The notes: generated by a model from the sequence alone, not told the origin. Shown: positions 46,126 to 55,952, counted from the first letter of the stretch. The stretch: 64,000 bases of DNA from Thermomicrobiales bacterium (GCA_030447415.1 JAUJOZ010000023.1:1-64000); one strand, 5' to 3'. Program-made: numbers and translations.

Positions 46126-46896
46126 CTACCCCGTGCTCTGCGTGTTGCCTGCTGCCTGCTGCCTGCTGCTCTCGAATCGGAGCCGCCACACGACGACCGC
46201 CGCCTCCAGCACCACCCGCCGCGACAGCTTCGAGGCACCGGCGACGCGGTCGGCGAAGACGATCGGTAGCTCGGCGACCCGGCCACCGCGCCGCAGCGTG
46301 CGGTACGTCGTCTCGATCTGGAAGGCGTAGCCGTCGGCGCGCAGGACATCAAGATCGAGCGCGGCGAGCGCTTCCCGCCGCCAGACCTTGAATCCGCTGG
46401 TCAGATCGGCGATCGGAACCCCCAGCACGACACGCGCGTAAAGACCTCCCAACCGGCTCAACAGGCGCCGGTGAAGGGGCCACCCTTCGGTCCGCCCACC
46501 GGGAACGTAACGCGAGCCGAGGGCGAGGTCGTGAATCGCGGTGGTCGCGACGAGTCGCGGCAGGTCGGCGGGGTCGTGGGAGTGATCGGCGTCCATCTGC
46601 GCGATCCGCTCGGCCCCGTCCGCCAGCGCCACCCGGAAACCGGCGATGTAGGCTGGGCCGATGCCCTCCTTGGACGAACGGTGGAGCACCTGAAGCCGCC
46701 CGCGCCGCCCGGCCGCCAACTGGTCAGCCAATGTCCCCGTGCCGTCCGGCGACGCGACGTCGACGACGATCACCCGATATGCCGGCCCCAGCGCCAGGAT
46801 CATCTCGAACAACGCCCCGAGGTTATCGCGCTCATTGTAGGTCGGGACGACGACGGCGACGCCGGGCGCGCCCTCGGCTGGCGTGGGCTCAGTCAC
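46126..46896 (-). CDS. DPM1-like polyprenol-phosphate mannosyltransferase (GT2)
   Basis: About 256 residues. VAVVVPTYNERDNLGALFEM opens the GT-A fold; the usual VVDDNSPDGTG is VVDVASPDGTG here, changing the second Asp and the Asn. SSKEGIGPAYIAGFRVALAD, IAQMDADHSHDPADLPRLV (metal D-A-D) and DLALGSRYVPGGRTEGWPL are canonical, as is DLTSGFKVWRREAL. No membrane anchor follows, so this is the soluble type. It would make polyprenyl-phosphate-mannose for the PMT upstream in the region. The GTG start is uncertain. The C-terminal SSRQQAAGNTQSTG looks like read-through of intergenic repeat sequence. Confidence 0.85.
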   Translation of the reverse strand: MTEPTPAEGAPGVAVVVPTYNERDNLGALFEMILALGPAYRVIVVDVASPDGTGTLADQLAAGRRGRLQVLHRSSKEGIGPAYIAGFRVALADGAERIAQMDADHSHDPADLPRLVATTAIHDLALGSRYVPGGRTEGWPLHRRLLSRLGGLYARVVLGVPIADLTSGFKVWRREALAALDLDVLRADGYAFQIETTYRTLRRGGRVAELPIVFADRVAGASKLSRRVVLEAAVVVWRLRFESSRQQAAGNTQSTG

Positions 46897-47264
46897 CGCG
46901 GATGGTTGCCCAGGCGGCGGTCCGTGCCACCCCGTCGCGGAGCCGGCATCCCAGGCGTTCCCTCCGTCCGACTCCACCGCACCGCCGCGCCCCGCCACTC
47001 CCTGCCCGCGTCCGAGCCGCAGCGCATGATACTCGGTCGTCACCCGGCGAACGCCCGCCGACCGGCGACGGCGCATCCCGACCCCGCTCGGCCCACCGCC
47101 ACGTCGCCGCCGTGAGCGAGTAGCACGCTTGACAAGGGGCGTATCATTTGTCGGTTGCGCGTCGCACGACCATCAACCACGCACCCCGCGCCGCCCGGCC
47201 CGCTACTGACACAGCGGCTAGCACGCGTGGCTCCCTACGAGGATGCGCTGAGGAGTCCCTGTCG
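46897..47264. other. Divergent intergenic region before the KimA-like gene
   Basis: About 370 bases. A TTGACA is present at about 47127-47132, with no well-spaced -10 box. I looked specifically for the c-di-AMP (ydaO) riboswitch known upstream of kimA in Bacillus and did not find its conserved core. Confidence 0.35.
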
Positions 47265-49720
47265 ATGCCGAGCCGCGACGCCGATCCCGATCCCGATCCC
47301 CATCCCCATCCCAAGCTCCGCCCACACATCCACCGCCCGTCTGGGCACAGGCAGGCGCCGACGCAGCCCCAGGGCCAGCATCAAACTGAGCCCACCGGCG
47401 AACCATTGAACTCCGGTCCGGTGAGCCCCCAGGCATCGCCGAACGGCACCCCGGCCGGGGCACCGGCGTCGCCGGCGTACCCGGTCGATGACCCCCGCGA
47501 TCCCCGGGGTGGTCGCCTGGGGGAGGACAACGGCCGCGTCATCGACCCAGGGCTCGGCCTCGGTTGGCTTGGGAGCCGGACCAGGCCGGTGGCGCGGGGC
47601 GACCGACCCACCGCGCCAAAGTGGTGCGCGCGCCGCGCAAGGAGGGGCCGCGCATCCAGCCGGACCTCGTCGGCAAGCAGCAGTTCCAGGGGAAGCACCC
47701 CGGCGACCGCTACGTCCGCGTCATCCGCCAGCACTCCGGTGACTTCGCGCACGCTGGCCCCGGCCACCTGGTGGCGACCGAGGAGGCGCTGGAGGCGCGT
47801 GGTCCGGTCGGCCGCGGCTTTGGTCGGATCAAGCGCCTCCTCATCGGTCCGCCGTTGAGCACGGCCCAGGCGGCCCACGAGCGGCTGACCAAGACGAAAG
47901 CCCTGGCTGTTCTCTCCTCCGACGCCCTCTCCTCGGTCGCCTACGCCACGGAGGAGATCCTGCACGTTCTGCTCCTCGCGGGATTGGCAGCGCTGACCTA
48001 CAGCTTGCACATCGGCGCCGCCATTGTCGTCCTCCTCTTCTTCGTCGGCATCTCCTACCGGCAGACGATCAAGGCTTACCCGGCCGGCGGCGGCAGCTAC
48101 ATCGTCGCCAAGGACAATCTGGGCGAGCTGCCGGCCCTCACCGCCGGCGCCGCCCTCTTGTTCGGCTACATCGTGACCGTCGCGGTGAGCATCGCCGCCG
48201 GCGTGGCGGCCCTCATCTCGGCCGTGCCCGATCTCCACGGCCACCGCGTCTCGCTCGGCCTGGGCTTCATCCTCCTCGTCACCCTGCTCAACCTGCGAGG
48301 CATCAGGGAGTCAGGCAGCATTTTCGCCGTGCCGACCTACCTCTTCCTCGCCGGCATCCTGGGCATGATCGCGCTCGGCCTCGTGCGCAACGCCGCGGAC
48401 GGCTTCGATGCCCGCCCGCCGATCGCGCCGGACGGCGAGGTGATCGCGGCCACCGGCTCGCTCGGTCTCGTCCTCATCCTCACCGCGTTCAGCCGGGGCT
48501 GCGCCGCCCTGACCGGGGTGGAGGCGATCTCCGATGGCGTGCCGGCCTTCCAGCCGCCCGAATGGAAGAACGCGCGCGCCACCTTGACGTGGATGATCGG
48601 CATCCTGGCCGTCACGTTCTCCGGCATCACGTTCCTCGCCCACCAGTACGGCATCGTGCCGCTGGCGGCAAACCATCCCGGTGGGTACGAGACCGTGGTC
48701 TCCCAGATCGCGCGCGCGGTCTTTGGCGGCGTCAACCCGGCCGACTATGACTTTCAGTTCGCGACGCTGGCGATCCAGATCCTCGCCGCCAACCCCGCCT
48801 ACTCTGACTTCCCCCGCCTGGCCTTCTTCCTGGCGCGTGACCGCTACCTGCCGCGCCAGTTCACGTTCCGCGGCGACCGCCTGGCCTTCTCGACCGGCAT
48901 CGTCACGTTGGGCATCCTCTCCGGTCTGATGCTGGCCGGCTTCGGCGGCGAGACCGGCCGCATGATCCCGCTCTACGCGGTGGGCGTCTTCACCGCGTTC
49001 ACGCTTTCCCAGGGCGGCATGATCGCGCGCTGGATCCGCTTGAAAGAGCCGGGCTGGCAGCGCGGCCTGGCAGTCAACCTCGTCGGCGCGACGGCCACCG
49101 GCATCGTGACGATCGTGGTTGGGGTGACCAATTTCCGCAAGGGCGCCTGGATCGTGATCGTCCTGATCCCGGTCCTGATCCTGATGTTCCGCTCGATCGC
49201 CCGTCACTACGCCAACGCCGCCGGCGAACTGGCGGAGCAGACGCCGCTCGACCCGAAAGACATCGAGCACACCGTCATCGTTCCGGTCGCCGCCATCAAT
49301 CGCGTCGCTCGCCAGACGCTGGCCTACGCCCGCTCCATCTCTGACAACGTCACCGCCGTCCACGTCACCGACGACGAGGCGGAGATCGAGGCGATGCGGG
49401 AGGCGTGGGACAAGCTCGGCACGGATGTGCCGCTGGTCATCATCGAGTCGCCCTACCGCTCCCTGGTCGGGCCGCTGCTGGCGTACATCGACGAGATCGA
49501 TCAGCAGCGCCCGAACGACACGTTGACGATCGTGCTGCCGGAGTTCATCGCGCGCCACTGGTGGGAGCAACTGCTCCACAACCAAACGGCACTGCGCATC
49601 AAGGCGGCGCTGCTCTTCCGCCCCGGTACCGTCGTCACCAGCGTCCCCTACCACCTGGAGCGCCACACGGGCACAGCCGGCGGCGCGACGGGCTCGACTG
49701 GCCTCGGCCGCCGCATGTAG
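47265..49720 (+). CDS. KimA-type potassium importer (APC superfamily), one-base frameshift near the N-terminus
   Basis: About 818 residues with one base restored between 47563 and 47640. The transporter body closely follows Bacillus KimA: KTKALAVLSSDALSSVAYAT, SYRQTIKAYPAGGGSYIVAK, RGCAALTGVEAISDGVPAFQ and IPLYAVGVFTAFTLSQGGMI, then a cytosolic C-terminal domain (DNVTAVHVTDDEAEIEAMRE, WWEQLLHNQTALRIKAALLF). Twelve membrane segments. KimA is a high-affinity K+/H+ symporter inhibited by c-di-AMP. The ATG at 47265 has AGGAG nine bases upstream and adds an Asp/His/Pro-rich extension (DPDPDPHPHPKLRPHIH). If the frameshift is real, translation could begin near GTG 47621. Confidence 0.85.
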
Positions 49721-50106
49721 CTGACGTCGGCGTTCCCGCGATCGATCGCGTTGACCTCCCGGCGCCTTCCGGCGCGGTCATGGTTCCCACACGGCTGCCC
49801 GAGACGCTCCGAGGTCAGTCGGTCGCCCCCGGTCGTGCGCTCGACCGAACGAGCACACGAGCGCCCGTGGGATCAGGTCGACGGGAACGCCTAACTCGCG
49901 CTTAGGTATCCGAGCGAGGAGCTTGGGGCTGCCTACGGGAGCACCATCGCGACCGTGATCTCACCCTCGCCGTATCATTATCGGCACCAGGCTCGCGCGC
50001 TGGTCATGCGACCGACGGCCATGGACCACCGACGATCCGGACGGCTCTGACTCCTGCGCGGCCCGATACGGGCATGGCCAAGGATGCTCACGCCGAGGTG
50101 TGATAC
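49721..50106. other. Intergenic region, no gene recognised
   Basis: About 385 bases between the KimA-like and Kef-like genes, both read rightward. No terminator hairpin with a T-run or leader element was recognised. Confidence 0.35.
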
Positions 50107-51834
50107 GTGGAGGATATCCGGCTCGTCGTCGACCTCGTCCTCGCGCTGGGGGCTGCCTTCCTGGGCGGCGTGGTCGCCCAGCGCCTCGGCCAGCCCGTCC
50201 TCCTCGGCTACGTCGTCGCCGGCGTCCTGATCGGCCCCAACACGCCCGGGCTGGTCGCCGACTTCGAGCGCGTGCAGTTGCTGGCCAACCTCGGCGTCGC
50301 CTTCTTGATGTTCGCGCTCGGCGTCGAGTTTTCATTCGCCGAGTTGCGGCGGGTGCGTCGCGCCGCCCTCGTCGGGGGCGGCATCCAGATCCCGCTCACG
50401 GTCGTCCTCGGGACGCTCGGTGGGCTGGCCGCGAGTTGGTCAATCGAGGCCGCACTGCTCCTCGGCGGGGCATTCGCCATCTCCAGCTCCATTGTTGCCC
50501 TCAAGCTCCTGCTCGGTCGGGGCGAGGCCGACAGCCCACAGGCGCGCGTCGCGCTGGGACTCGGCGTGGTCCAGGACCTGAGCCTCGTTCCCATGCTGGC
50601 GTTGCTGCCCGTGCTCGCGGGGGAGGGGGGCAACCTCGCCCTGTCGCTGCTCCGGTCCCTCGGGATTGCCGCGGCGGCGTTGGCGGCGGTCATCCTGCTC
50701 GGCACCCGTCTGGTACCCCCGCTGCTCTTCGCCGTGGCGCGGACGGGGTCGCGCGAGCTGTTCCTCCTTACCGTCGTCCTGATTGCCCTCGGCACGGCCG
50801 TTGCCAGCCACGAGGCGGGTCTCTCGTTGGCACTCGGGGCGTTCCTCGCCGGACTCGTCGTGTCCGAGTCGGAGTTCGACAGCCATGTCCTGGCGGAGAT
50901 TGGGCCCCTGCGGGACCTTTTCGCGACGCTCTTCTTCGTCGCCCTGGGCATGCTCATCGAGCCGGAATTCATCATCGACCACGCCTCCGTCGTCCTCGGC
51001 TTGATCGCCGCGCTGGTGGTCGGCAAGCTGCTGATCGTGGGAGGCGCCTTTCTGGCCGCCGGGGTCGACCACCGCACGGCGACGCTGGCGGCGCTGCTGA
51101 TGGCACAGATCGGCGAGTTCAGCTTCGTGCTGGCCGGCGTGGGGTTGGGGGACGGGATTATTGACCGGCACCAGTACGGTCTCATCCTTGCCGTGGCGCT
51201 CGGCTCCATCCTCGTCGTGCCGGCGCTCCTGAAAGCCGGACCGTCGCTGGTCGCCGTGGCCGAACGCCTTCCCGGCGTCGCGGCCCAGGAGGCGTCCCAA
51301 GCCGGCCAGGAGCCGGACGCCCCACCCCCTTCGCAGCACGCAGTGATCTGCGGCTTCGGACGCGTCGGTGCCGAACTGGGCGCGGCGCTCGAGGGAGCCG
51401 GGCTTGGTTACGTGGTGGTGGAGATCAACCCGGCCATTGTGCGCTCGCTGCGGCGCCAGGGAGTTCGGGCGTTCTACGGCGACGCCGGCGCGGACGCCTT
51501 GCTGCTGCGCGCCGGCATCGAGCGGGACCGGGAGCACGCCGTGACGGTGCCCGCTCCGGTCGCGGCCCACGCGGCGAGCGGGCACGGGGGCGATCTGAAC
51601 CCTCGGATCGATGTCGTCGCGCGGGCCGCGACCAGCGGCGAGGTGGAGGTGTTCCGCGCCGCCGGTGCGGACGAAGTCGTCCAGCCGGAACTGGAGGCAG
51701 GCCTGGAATTCGTCCGCCACGCGCTCCGCCGGCATGGCATCCCGACCAGGGACGCGGAAACCATCGTGGAACAGCGCCGCTCGTCGTTCTATCAGCCCGA
51801 TGGATCGCAACCGACTTTCCACGAGGACCGGTAA
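50107..51834 (+). CDS. Kef-type CPA2 cation:proton antiporter with RCK domain
   Basis: A 575-residue antiporter. Twelve or so membrane helices begin AFLGGVVAQRLGQPVLLGYV; the ion-binding Asp is in GLGVVQDLSLVPML and FVALGMLIEPEFII is a CPA2 hallmark. Residues about 405-540 are a TrkA-N (RCK) domain with the NAD motif VICGFGRVGAELGAALEGAG. It probably exports K+ or Na+ in exchange for protons, gated by nucleotide. The GTG start has GAGG eight bases upstream. It lies just downstream of the K+ importer, so the pair may balance potassium. Confidence 0.9.
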   Translation: MEDIRLVVDLVLALGAAFLGGVVAQRLGQPVLLGYVVAGVLIGPNTPGLVADFERVQLLANLGVAFLMFALGVEFSFAELRRVRRAALVGGGIQIPLTVVLGTLGGLAASWSIEAALLLGGAFAISSSIVALKLLLGRGEADSPQARVALGLGVVQDLSLVPMLALLPVLAGEGGNLALSLLRSLGIAAAALAAVILLGTRLVPPLLFAVARTGSRELFLLTVVLIALGTAVASHEAGLSLALGAFLAGLVVSESEFDSHVLAEIGPLRDLFATLFFVALGMLIEPEFIIDHASVVLGLIAALVVGKLLIVGGAFLAAGVDHRTATLAALLMAQIGEFSFVLAGVGLGDGIIDRHQYGLILAVALGSILVVPALLKAGPSLVAVAERLPGVAAQEASQAGQEPDAPPPSQHAVICGFGRVGAELGAALEGAGLGYVVVEINPAIVRSLRRQGVRAFYGDAGADALLLRAGIERDREHAVTVPAPVAAHAASGHGGDLNPRIDVVARAATSGEVEVFRAAGADEVVQPELEAGLEFVRHALRRHGIPTRDAETIVEQRRSSFYQPDGSQPTFHEDR

Positions 51835-51970
51835 GCGGGCACGTGCCGACAGCAACGGCATGGGCGATGTCGACGCGGCCCTCGCGCTCGCCCAGGTCGG
51901 CTCAGCCCAGCGACCGGACGCGCCATGCCGGTGCAGGCGCCCTCCAACCTGGGCGGGACCAGATGCTCGG

Positions 51971-52894
51971 CTACGGTCGGTCTCCGGTCGTCCTCGGCAG
52001 CTCCGGATGTCGGCTCCACTCCGCCCACGACCCCGTGTAGAGCGCGACCCGCTCATAGCCGATCAGTCGCAGCGTGAAGTAGGTGACGGCCGAGCGGACG
52101 CCGGTGGTGCAGTAGGGGATAACGGTCTTGTCGGAGGTAACGCCGAGCCCCGCGTAGAGCGCCCGCAGCTCCTCCGCCCCCTTCCAGACCTTCGGCGCGG
52201 CCGGCACGGCGTTGGCAACGAACTCGAGGTGGACGGCACCGGGGATGTGGCCGTCGGCGTACTCCGTTGCCGTGCGCGCATCGACCAGCGCCACCGCCGG
52301 ATCGTCGAGAGCAGCTCGGACGTCTGCCAAGATCGCGAGGTTGGCGGTGTTCGGGATGCCGCGGTACGGCGCTGCGGCCGGCGCAACCCGCGAAGCGCCA
52401 GTCTCCAGCGCGCCGCCGGCGGCAGTCCAGGCCGCGAGGCCGCCGTTGAGGATGCGCTTGTCGGCGTGCCCGAGCTGGTCCAAGACCCACCAGAGCCGTG
52501 CCGCCCAGAGCGTGCCGTCGTCGTACATGACGACGGTGAGCCCAGGCTCCAGCCCGAGCGCGGTCAGCTTGCCCTCCACCTCGCCCCGCCACCGCTCGAT
52601 CGAAGGATCCGAGGTGTCGGTCACCTCCAGATCCGGCCAGTCGATCTGCGCCGCCCCGGGCACGTGCCCTCGCGCGAAGGCGTCGGCCGGCGTCAGGGCC
52701 ACGACCCGCACCGCGGGGTCGGTGAGGTGTCCCTCCAGCCAAGCCGGGTCCACCAACCACTCGGGGTGCGCGTACCCGCTCGCCCTCATCGCCGACGCGG
52801 TCGGCGTTCCCTCCGCGGCGGCGTGACTGCGGAGGATGGCTGCGGGCATGGATAACCTGATCGCCAGGAACAGCAGACGGGCCAAGATCCCCAT
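51971..52894 (-). CDS. Sulfurtransferase with two rhodanese domains and an N-terminal membrane anchor
   Basis: A 307-residue thiosulfate or 3-mercaptopyruvate sulfurtransferase. The N-terminal domain (VRVVALTPADAFARGHVPGA) is inactive; the C-terminal domain (VALVDARTATEYADGHIPGA) carries the catalytic Cys in IPYCTTGVRSAVTYF. WGGARLWWVL-type text appears as DDGTLWAARLWWVLDQLGHA. AAGGAG nine bases before the ATG fixes a start that adds MGILARLLFLAIRLSMPAAI, a hydrophobic segment like a signal anchor; most relatives are cytosolic and lack it. Confidence 0.88.
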   Translation of the reverse strand: MGILARLLFLAIRLSMPAAILRSHAAAEGTPTASAMRASGYAHPEWLVDPAWLEGHLTDPAVRVVALTPADAFARGHVPGAAQIDWPDLEVTDTSDPSIERWRGEVEGKLTALGLEPGLTVVMYDDGTLWAARLWWVLDQLGHADKRILNGGLAAWTAAGGALETGASRVAPAAAPYRGIPNTANLAILADVRAALDDPAVALVDARTATEYADGHIPGAVHLEFVANAVPAAPKVWKGAEELRALYAGLGVTSDKTVIPYCTTGVRSAVTYFTLRLIGYERVALYTGSWAEWSRHPELPRTTGDRP

Positions 52895-53385
52895 ACCGCC
52901 GATCTCCTTGATTCGGATCCGAGAACGAAGCCTCGCGCTCTCGCCCGGGAGTGACGCCGCCACGAGTACGACACCCGTCCCGCGACCGCGACGCGCGGCA
53001 CTCCGGCGTCGGCACCGGCTTACGCCTCGCCGGGGCCAAGATGTCACGAGGCTCCCATGGGCATGGTAGTTCAGCCATCACCAACCGAGTCTCAACCTCG
53101 AGTCCGTTGGAGCTCCTATCAAGGCCGGGAGACGGCGTGGCGGACTGGGTGCGTGATACCCGCTCCTCTCCGGTGTAACGCGCTGACGGCAGCTCCATGA
53201 CCGGCAGCAGGCAGCGGGCCGGCGCCTTTGGCCGTCTGCACCGGGAGTGGCTCGGCCGCCTCGGCGAGAAGGTAAGCAAGAGGTTGCCCCACTCGTGTCC
53301 GGTATCACCGCGATGGAACGCTTTGACGCGTCCGCTAATGCGTGTCACATCCTCCAGTTATTTTCGCGGCGCCCGTCGCAGCGAT
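52895..53385. other. Intergenic region, no gene recognised
   Basis: About 490 bases between two minus-strand genes. No coding signal, hairpin or repeat that I can support. Confidence 0.35.
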
Positions 53386-54144
53386 TCACCCGTCATCGCT
53401 TGGGATGGAACCGTCCTGTCGAAACCGGTCGAAGTCGGCCTCCCGGCTGGCCGGCAGCGGGTAGGCCTCGTCGAGGGGGAAACCAGCAGCCAGGAGACGC
53501 TGGCTGAACGCGTCCCTTGCCAGGACCGTCTCGGCTCGCTGTGCCAGGTCGGACGCGAGGGCGGAAGGCACCACCACGACAGCATCAGCATCCGCCACAA
53601 TCCAGTCACCAGGCTGCACCAGGACCCCACCGCAGTTGATGGCGATATCCACGTCCCATGGCAGGAGGTGGCTACCGCTGGGATCTGGGTGCGTGCCACG
53701 CGCGAAGACGGGCAAGCCGATTTCCTGCAAGCCCTCAACGTCGCGAACGGCACCGTCCGTGACAACAGCCGCGGCGGCACGGTATCGGGCGCGCGCGGCG
53801 AGCATGTCGCCGAGGACAGCCGCGTCGAGCCGGCCGGAGGAGTCGATCACCAGTACCTCGCCGGGGTTGATGGCATCGACGAGACTGCGGTTGAGACTCC
53901 CACGCGGCGGCTTCCGCACGTCCTCGCGACGTGGCAGGAACCGGAGTGTGCGCGCTGGCCCCGCCACCACCCCGCTATCAGGCCTCACGATGGGGCGGAG
54001 TCCAGCGACCGCGACGCGCTCCACGCCCAACCCGCGGAGGATCCCCTTCGCGGTCGAGGTCGGCACCGTCCGCAGCCGGGCCGCGAGATCGACGGTCTTA
54101 GGCGAGTGGGCTCCGCCCCCGCTCACGCCACGCTGAGGCACCAT
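53386..54144 (-). CDS. RraA-family protein (HMG/CHA-aldolase-like)
   Basis: A 252-residue protein of the RraA/dimethylmenaquinone-methyltransferase-like fold, which includes 4-hydroxy-4-methyl-2-oxoglutarate aldolases and RNase E inhibitors. Seen: GPARTLRFLPRRED, VLVIDSSGRLDAAVLGDMLA, AAVVTDGAVRDVEGLQEIGL (the G-x20-R-D catalytic signature) and INCGGVLVQPGDWIVADADA (substrate/metal loop). An RNase E inhibitor role is unlikely here; an aldolase or decarboxylase acting on a keto acid fits better. It is convergent with nothing and sits downstream of gltX on the same strand. Confidence 0.85.
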   Translation of the reverse strand: MVPQRGVSGGGAHSPKTVDLAARLRTVPTSTAKGILRGLGVERVAVAGLRPIVRPDSGVVAGPARTLRFLPRREDVRKPPRGSLNRSLVDAINPGEVLVIDSSGRLDAAVLGDMLAARARYRAAAAVVTDGAVRDVEGLQEIGLPVFARGTHPDPSGSHLLPWDVDIAINCGGVLVQPGDWIVADADAVVVVPSALASDLAQRAETVLARDAFSQRLLAAGFPLDEAYPLPASREADFDRFRQDGSIPSDDG

Positions 54145-54166
54145 GCCCTCTCGTTTCCAAGCGTGC

Positions 54167-54391
54167 TCAGCCGTCGCGGAGCGCAGCCAAGAACGCCTCC
54201 GCCTCGCGGATCGCCTCGTCGAGCACCGTGGTCGCCGCGTGCCGCCCGACGCAGGCGGCCGCGGACACGAGGTTCGCCTGATCTAATGCCGAGTCGCCCC
54301 TCGGCTCCGACGAGAGGAGCGGTTCGATCCCGTGCTCCATGTCGTCCATCACCAGCGGGATGGTCATGGGGCTGAATTTGCCACACCGCAA
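54167..54391 (-). CDS. Small protein downstream of gltX, unknown
   Basis: 74 residues, or 66 if the second Met (54367) is used. LVMDDMEHGIEPLLSSEPRG and DEAIREAEAFLAALRDG suggest a soluble, acidic, mostly helical protein. It begins 19 bases after gltX ends and stops 22 bases before the RraA-like start, so one transcript with gltX is likely. No family recognised. Confidence 0.5.
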   Translation of the reverse strand: MRCGKFSPMTIPLVMDDMEHGIEPLLSSEPRGDSALDQANLVSAAACVGRHAATTVLDEAIREAEAFLAALRDG

Positions 54392-54410
54392 CCGGGTTTG
54401 ACCGGCGCTC

Positions 54411-55952
54411 TTAGTCGTCCGCGGTCAGCGTCTCGTCGCCGTGCGCCCGCAGGAGGTCGATGGCGACGGCGAGGCGCGCCCGGCAGCGCTCCTGGCCGAT
54501 CACCCGCATCGTCTCGAACAAACCCGGCGACTGCGTCCGGCCGGTGACGGCGACGCGGATCGGCATGAAAAGCTGCCCGGCCTTGAGCCCCAGCTCCTCG
54601 GCCAAAGCCCGCAGCCGCGCCTCGGTCGCCGCCTCGTCGCTGACATCGACGTCGTCCAGCGCCCGCTCGGCGGCGACGAGGGCGTCCAGCGTCTCCTCCA
54701 GATCCATCTTCTTCGGAATCAGGAGGGCCGGGTCGTAGGGGTCGAGCTCGTCGCGCAGAAAGTAGCTGAGCAGGTCCGGCGCCTCGGCCAGCGTCGTCAT
54801 CCGGTCCTTGAGCAGCGCCACCGCCGACCGCAGCGGCGCGAAGGCAGGGTGCGCCGGATCCCCCGCGCCGGCCGTGACCAGCCCAGCATCGGCTAGGAAC
54901 GGGACGACGCGGGCGGTGAGGTCGTCGAGGCGGAGGATGTGGTTGATGTAGTGCTGGTTGAACCAGCGCAGCTTGTCGTAGTTGAAGGTGCCGGGCGACG
55001 GACTGACCCGCTCCAGCGCGAACTTCGCCAGCAGATCGTCCCGCGCAAAGATCTCCGTCGTCGCGTCGTAGCTCCAGCCGAGGAGCGCGAGGTAGTTCAT
55101 CAGCGCCTCGGGAAGGTAGCCCTGGTCGCGGAACTCCTCCATCGCGGTCGAGCCGTGGCGTTTCGACAGCTTGCCGCCGGTCGGCGCCAGGATGAGGGGC
55201 ATGTGGGCGAACACCGGCGGCGCCCACCCGAAGGCGTCGTAGAGGCGGACGTGCACCGGCGCGGTGGGGATCCACTCCTCGCCGCGCATGATGTGGGAGA
55301 TCGCCATCAGGTGATCGTCGACGACGTTGGCCAGGTGGTAGGTGGGATAGCCATCCGACTTGAGCAGGATGAGATCCTCCAGATTGGCGTTCTGGTAGAC
55401 GATCTCGCCCCGGATCAAGTCGGTGAACCGCGTCTCTCCGTCGAGCGGCATCTTGAAGCGGACGGCGTGCGGCATCCCCGCCGCCAGGTTTGCGTCGACC
55501 GCGGCGGCGGCGAGCTCCCGGCAGTGCCGGTCGTAGCCAGGGGCTTCGCCGCGCGCCCGTTGCGCCTCGCGCACCCGCTCCAGCCGCTCGGGAGGGCAGA
55601 AGCAGCGGTAGGCCCGGTTCGCGGCCACGAGCCGCTCGGCGTGCTCACGGTAGATCTCGGTGCGCTCGCTCTGGACGTACGGGCCGTAGGGACCGCCCCT
55701 GTCCGGTCCCTCGTCCCAGGTCAGCCCGAACCAGGCGAGGATGTCGAGGATGCCCTCGGTGGCGCCCGGCACGAAGCGCTTCTGGTCGGTGTCTTCGATC
55801 CGCAGCAGGAACGCTCCGTCTCGCCCCTCGCGCTTGGCCTGCCCGTGGGCGAAGAGCCAGTTGAACAACGCCGTCCGCCCACCCCCGACGTGGAGCGACC
55901 CCGTCGGGCTCGGCGAGAAGCGGACGCGGACGGGGGATGCGGAGTCGGTCAT
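54411..55952 (-). CDS. gltX: Glutamyl-tRNA synthetase
   Basis: A 513-residue class I aminoacyl-tRNA synthetase. The HIGH-type motif is FSPSPTGSLHVGGGRTALFN and the KMSKS-type motif is GGKLSKRHGSTAM. LRIEDTDQKRFVPGATEGI, CFCPPERLERVREAQRARGE, HLANVVDDHLMAISHIMRGE and the C-terminal anticodon-binding region (GLKAGQLFMPIRVAVTGRTQ) are all standard. A discriminating or non-discriminating specificity (Glu only, or Glu and Gln tRNAs) cannot be told. AGAGGA lies about 11 bases before the ATG. Confidence 0.97.
   Translation of the reverse strand: MTDSASPVRVRFSPSPTGSLHVGGGRTALFNWLFAHGQAKREGRDGAFLLRIEDTDQKRFVPGATEGILDILAWFGLTWDEGPDRGGPYGPYVQSERTEIYREHAERLVAANRAYRCFCPPERLERVREAQRARGEAPGYDRHCRELAAAAVDANLAAGMPHAVRFKMPLDGETRFTDLIRGEIVYQNANLEDLILLKSDGYPTYHLANVVDDHLMAISHIMRGEEWIPTAPVHVRLYDAFGWAPPVFAHMPLILAPTGGKLSKRHGSTAMEEFRDQGYLPEALMNYLALLGWSYDATTEIFARDDLLAKFALERVSPSPGTFNYDKLRWFNQHYINHILRLDDLTARVVPFLADAGLVTAGAGDPAHPAFAPLRSAVALLKDRMTTLAEAPDLLSYFLRDELDPYDPALLIPKKMDLEETLDALVAAERALDDVDVSDEAATEARLRALAEELGLKAGQLFMPIRVAVTGRTQSPGLFETMRVIGQERCRARLAVAIDLLRAHGDETLTADD

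Noticed and set aside
46897-47264. A possible c-di-AMP (ydaO) riboswitch before the KimA-like gene
   Set aside because: Expected from Bacillus kimA, but the conserved core sequences were not found by eye.
47282-47311. GATCCC-type hexamer repeats considered as a regulatory array
   Set aside because: They lie within a reading frame with a good ribosome site and encode Asp-Pro/His-Pro repeats, so coding is the simpler explanation.
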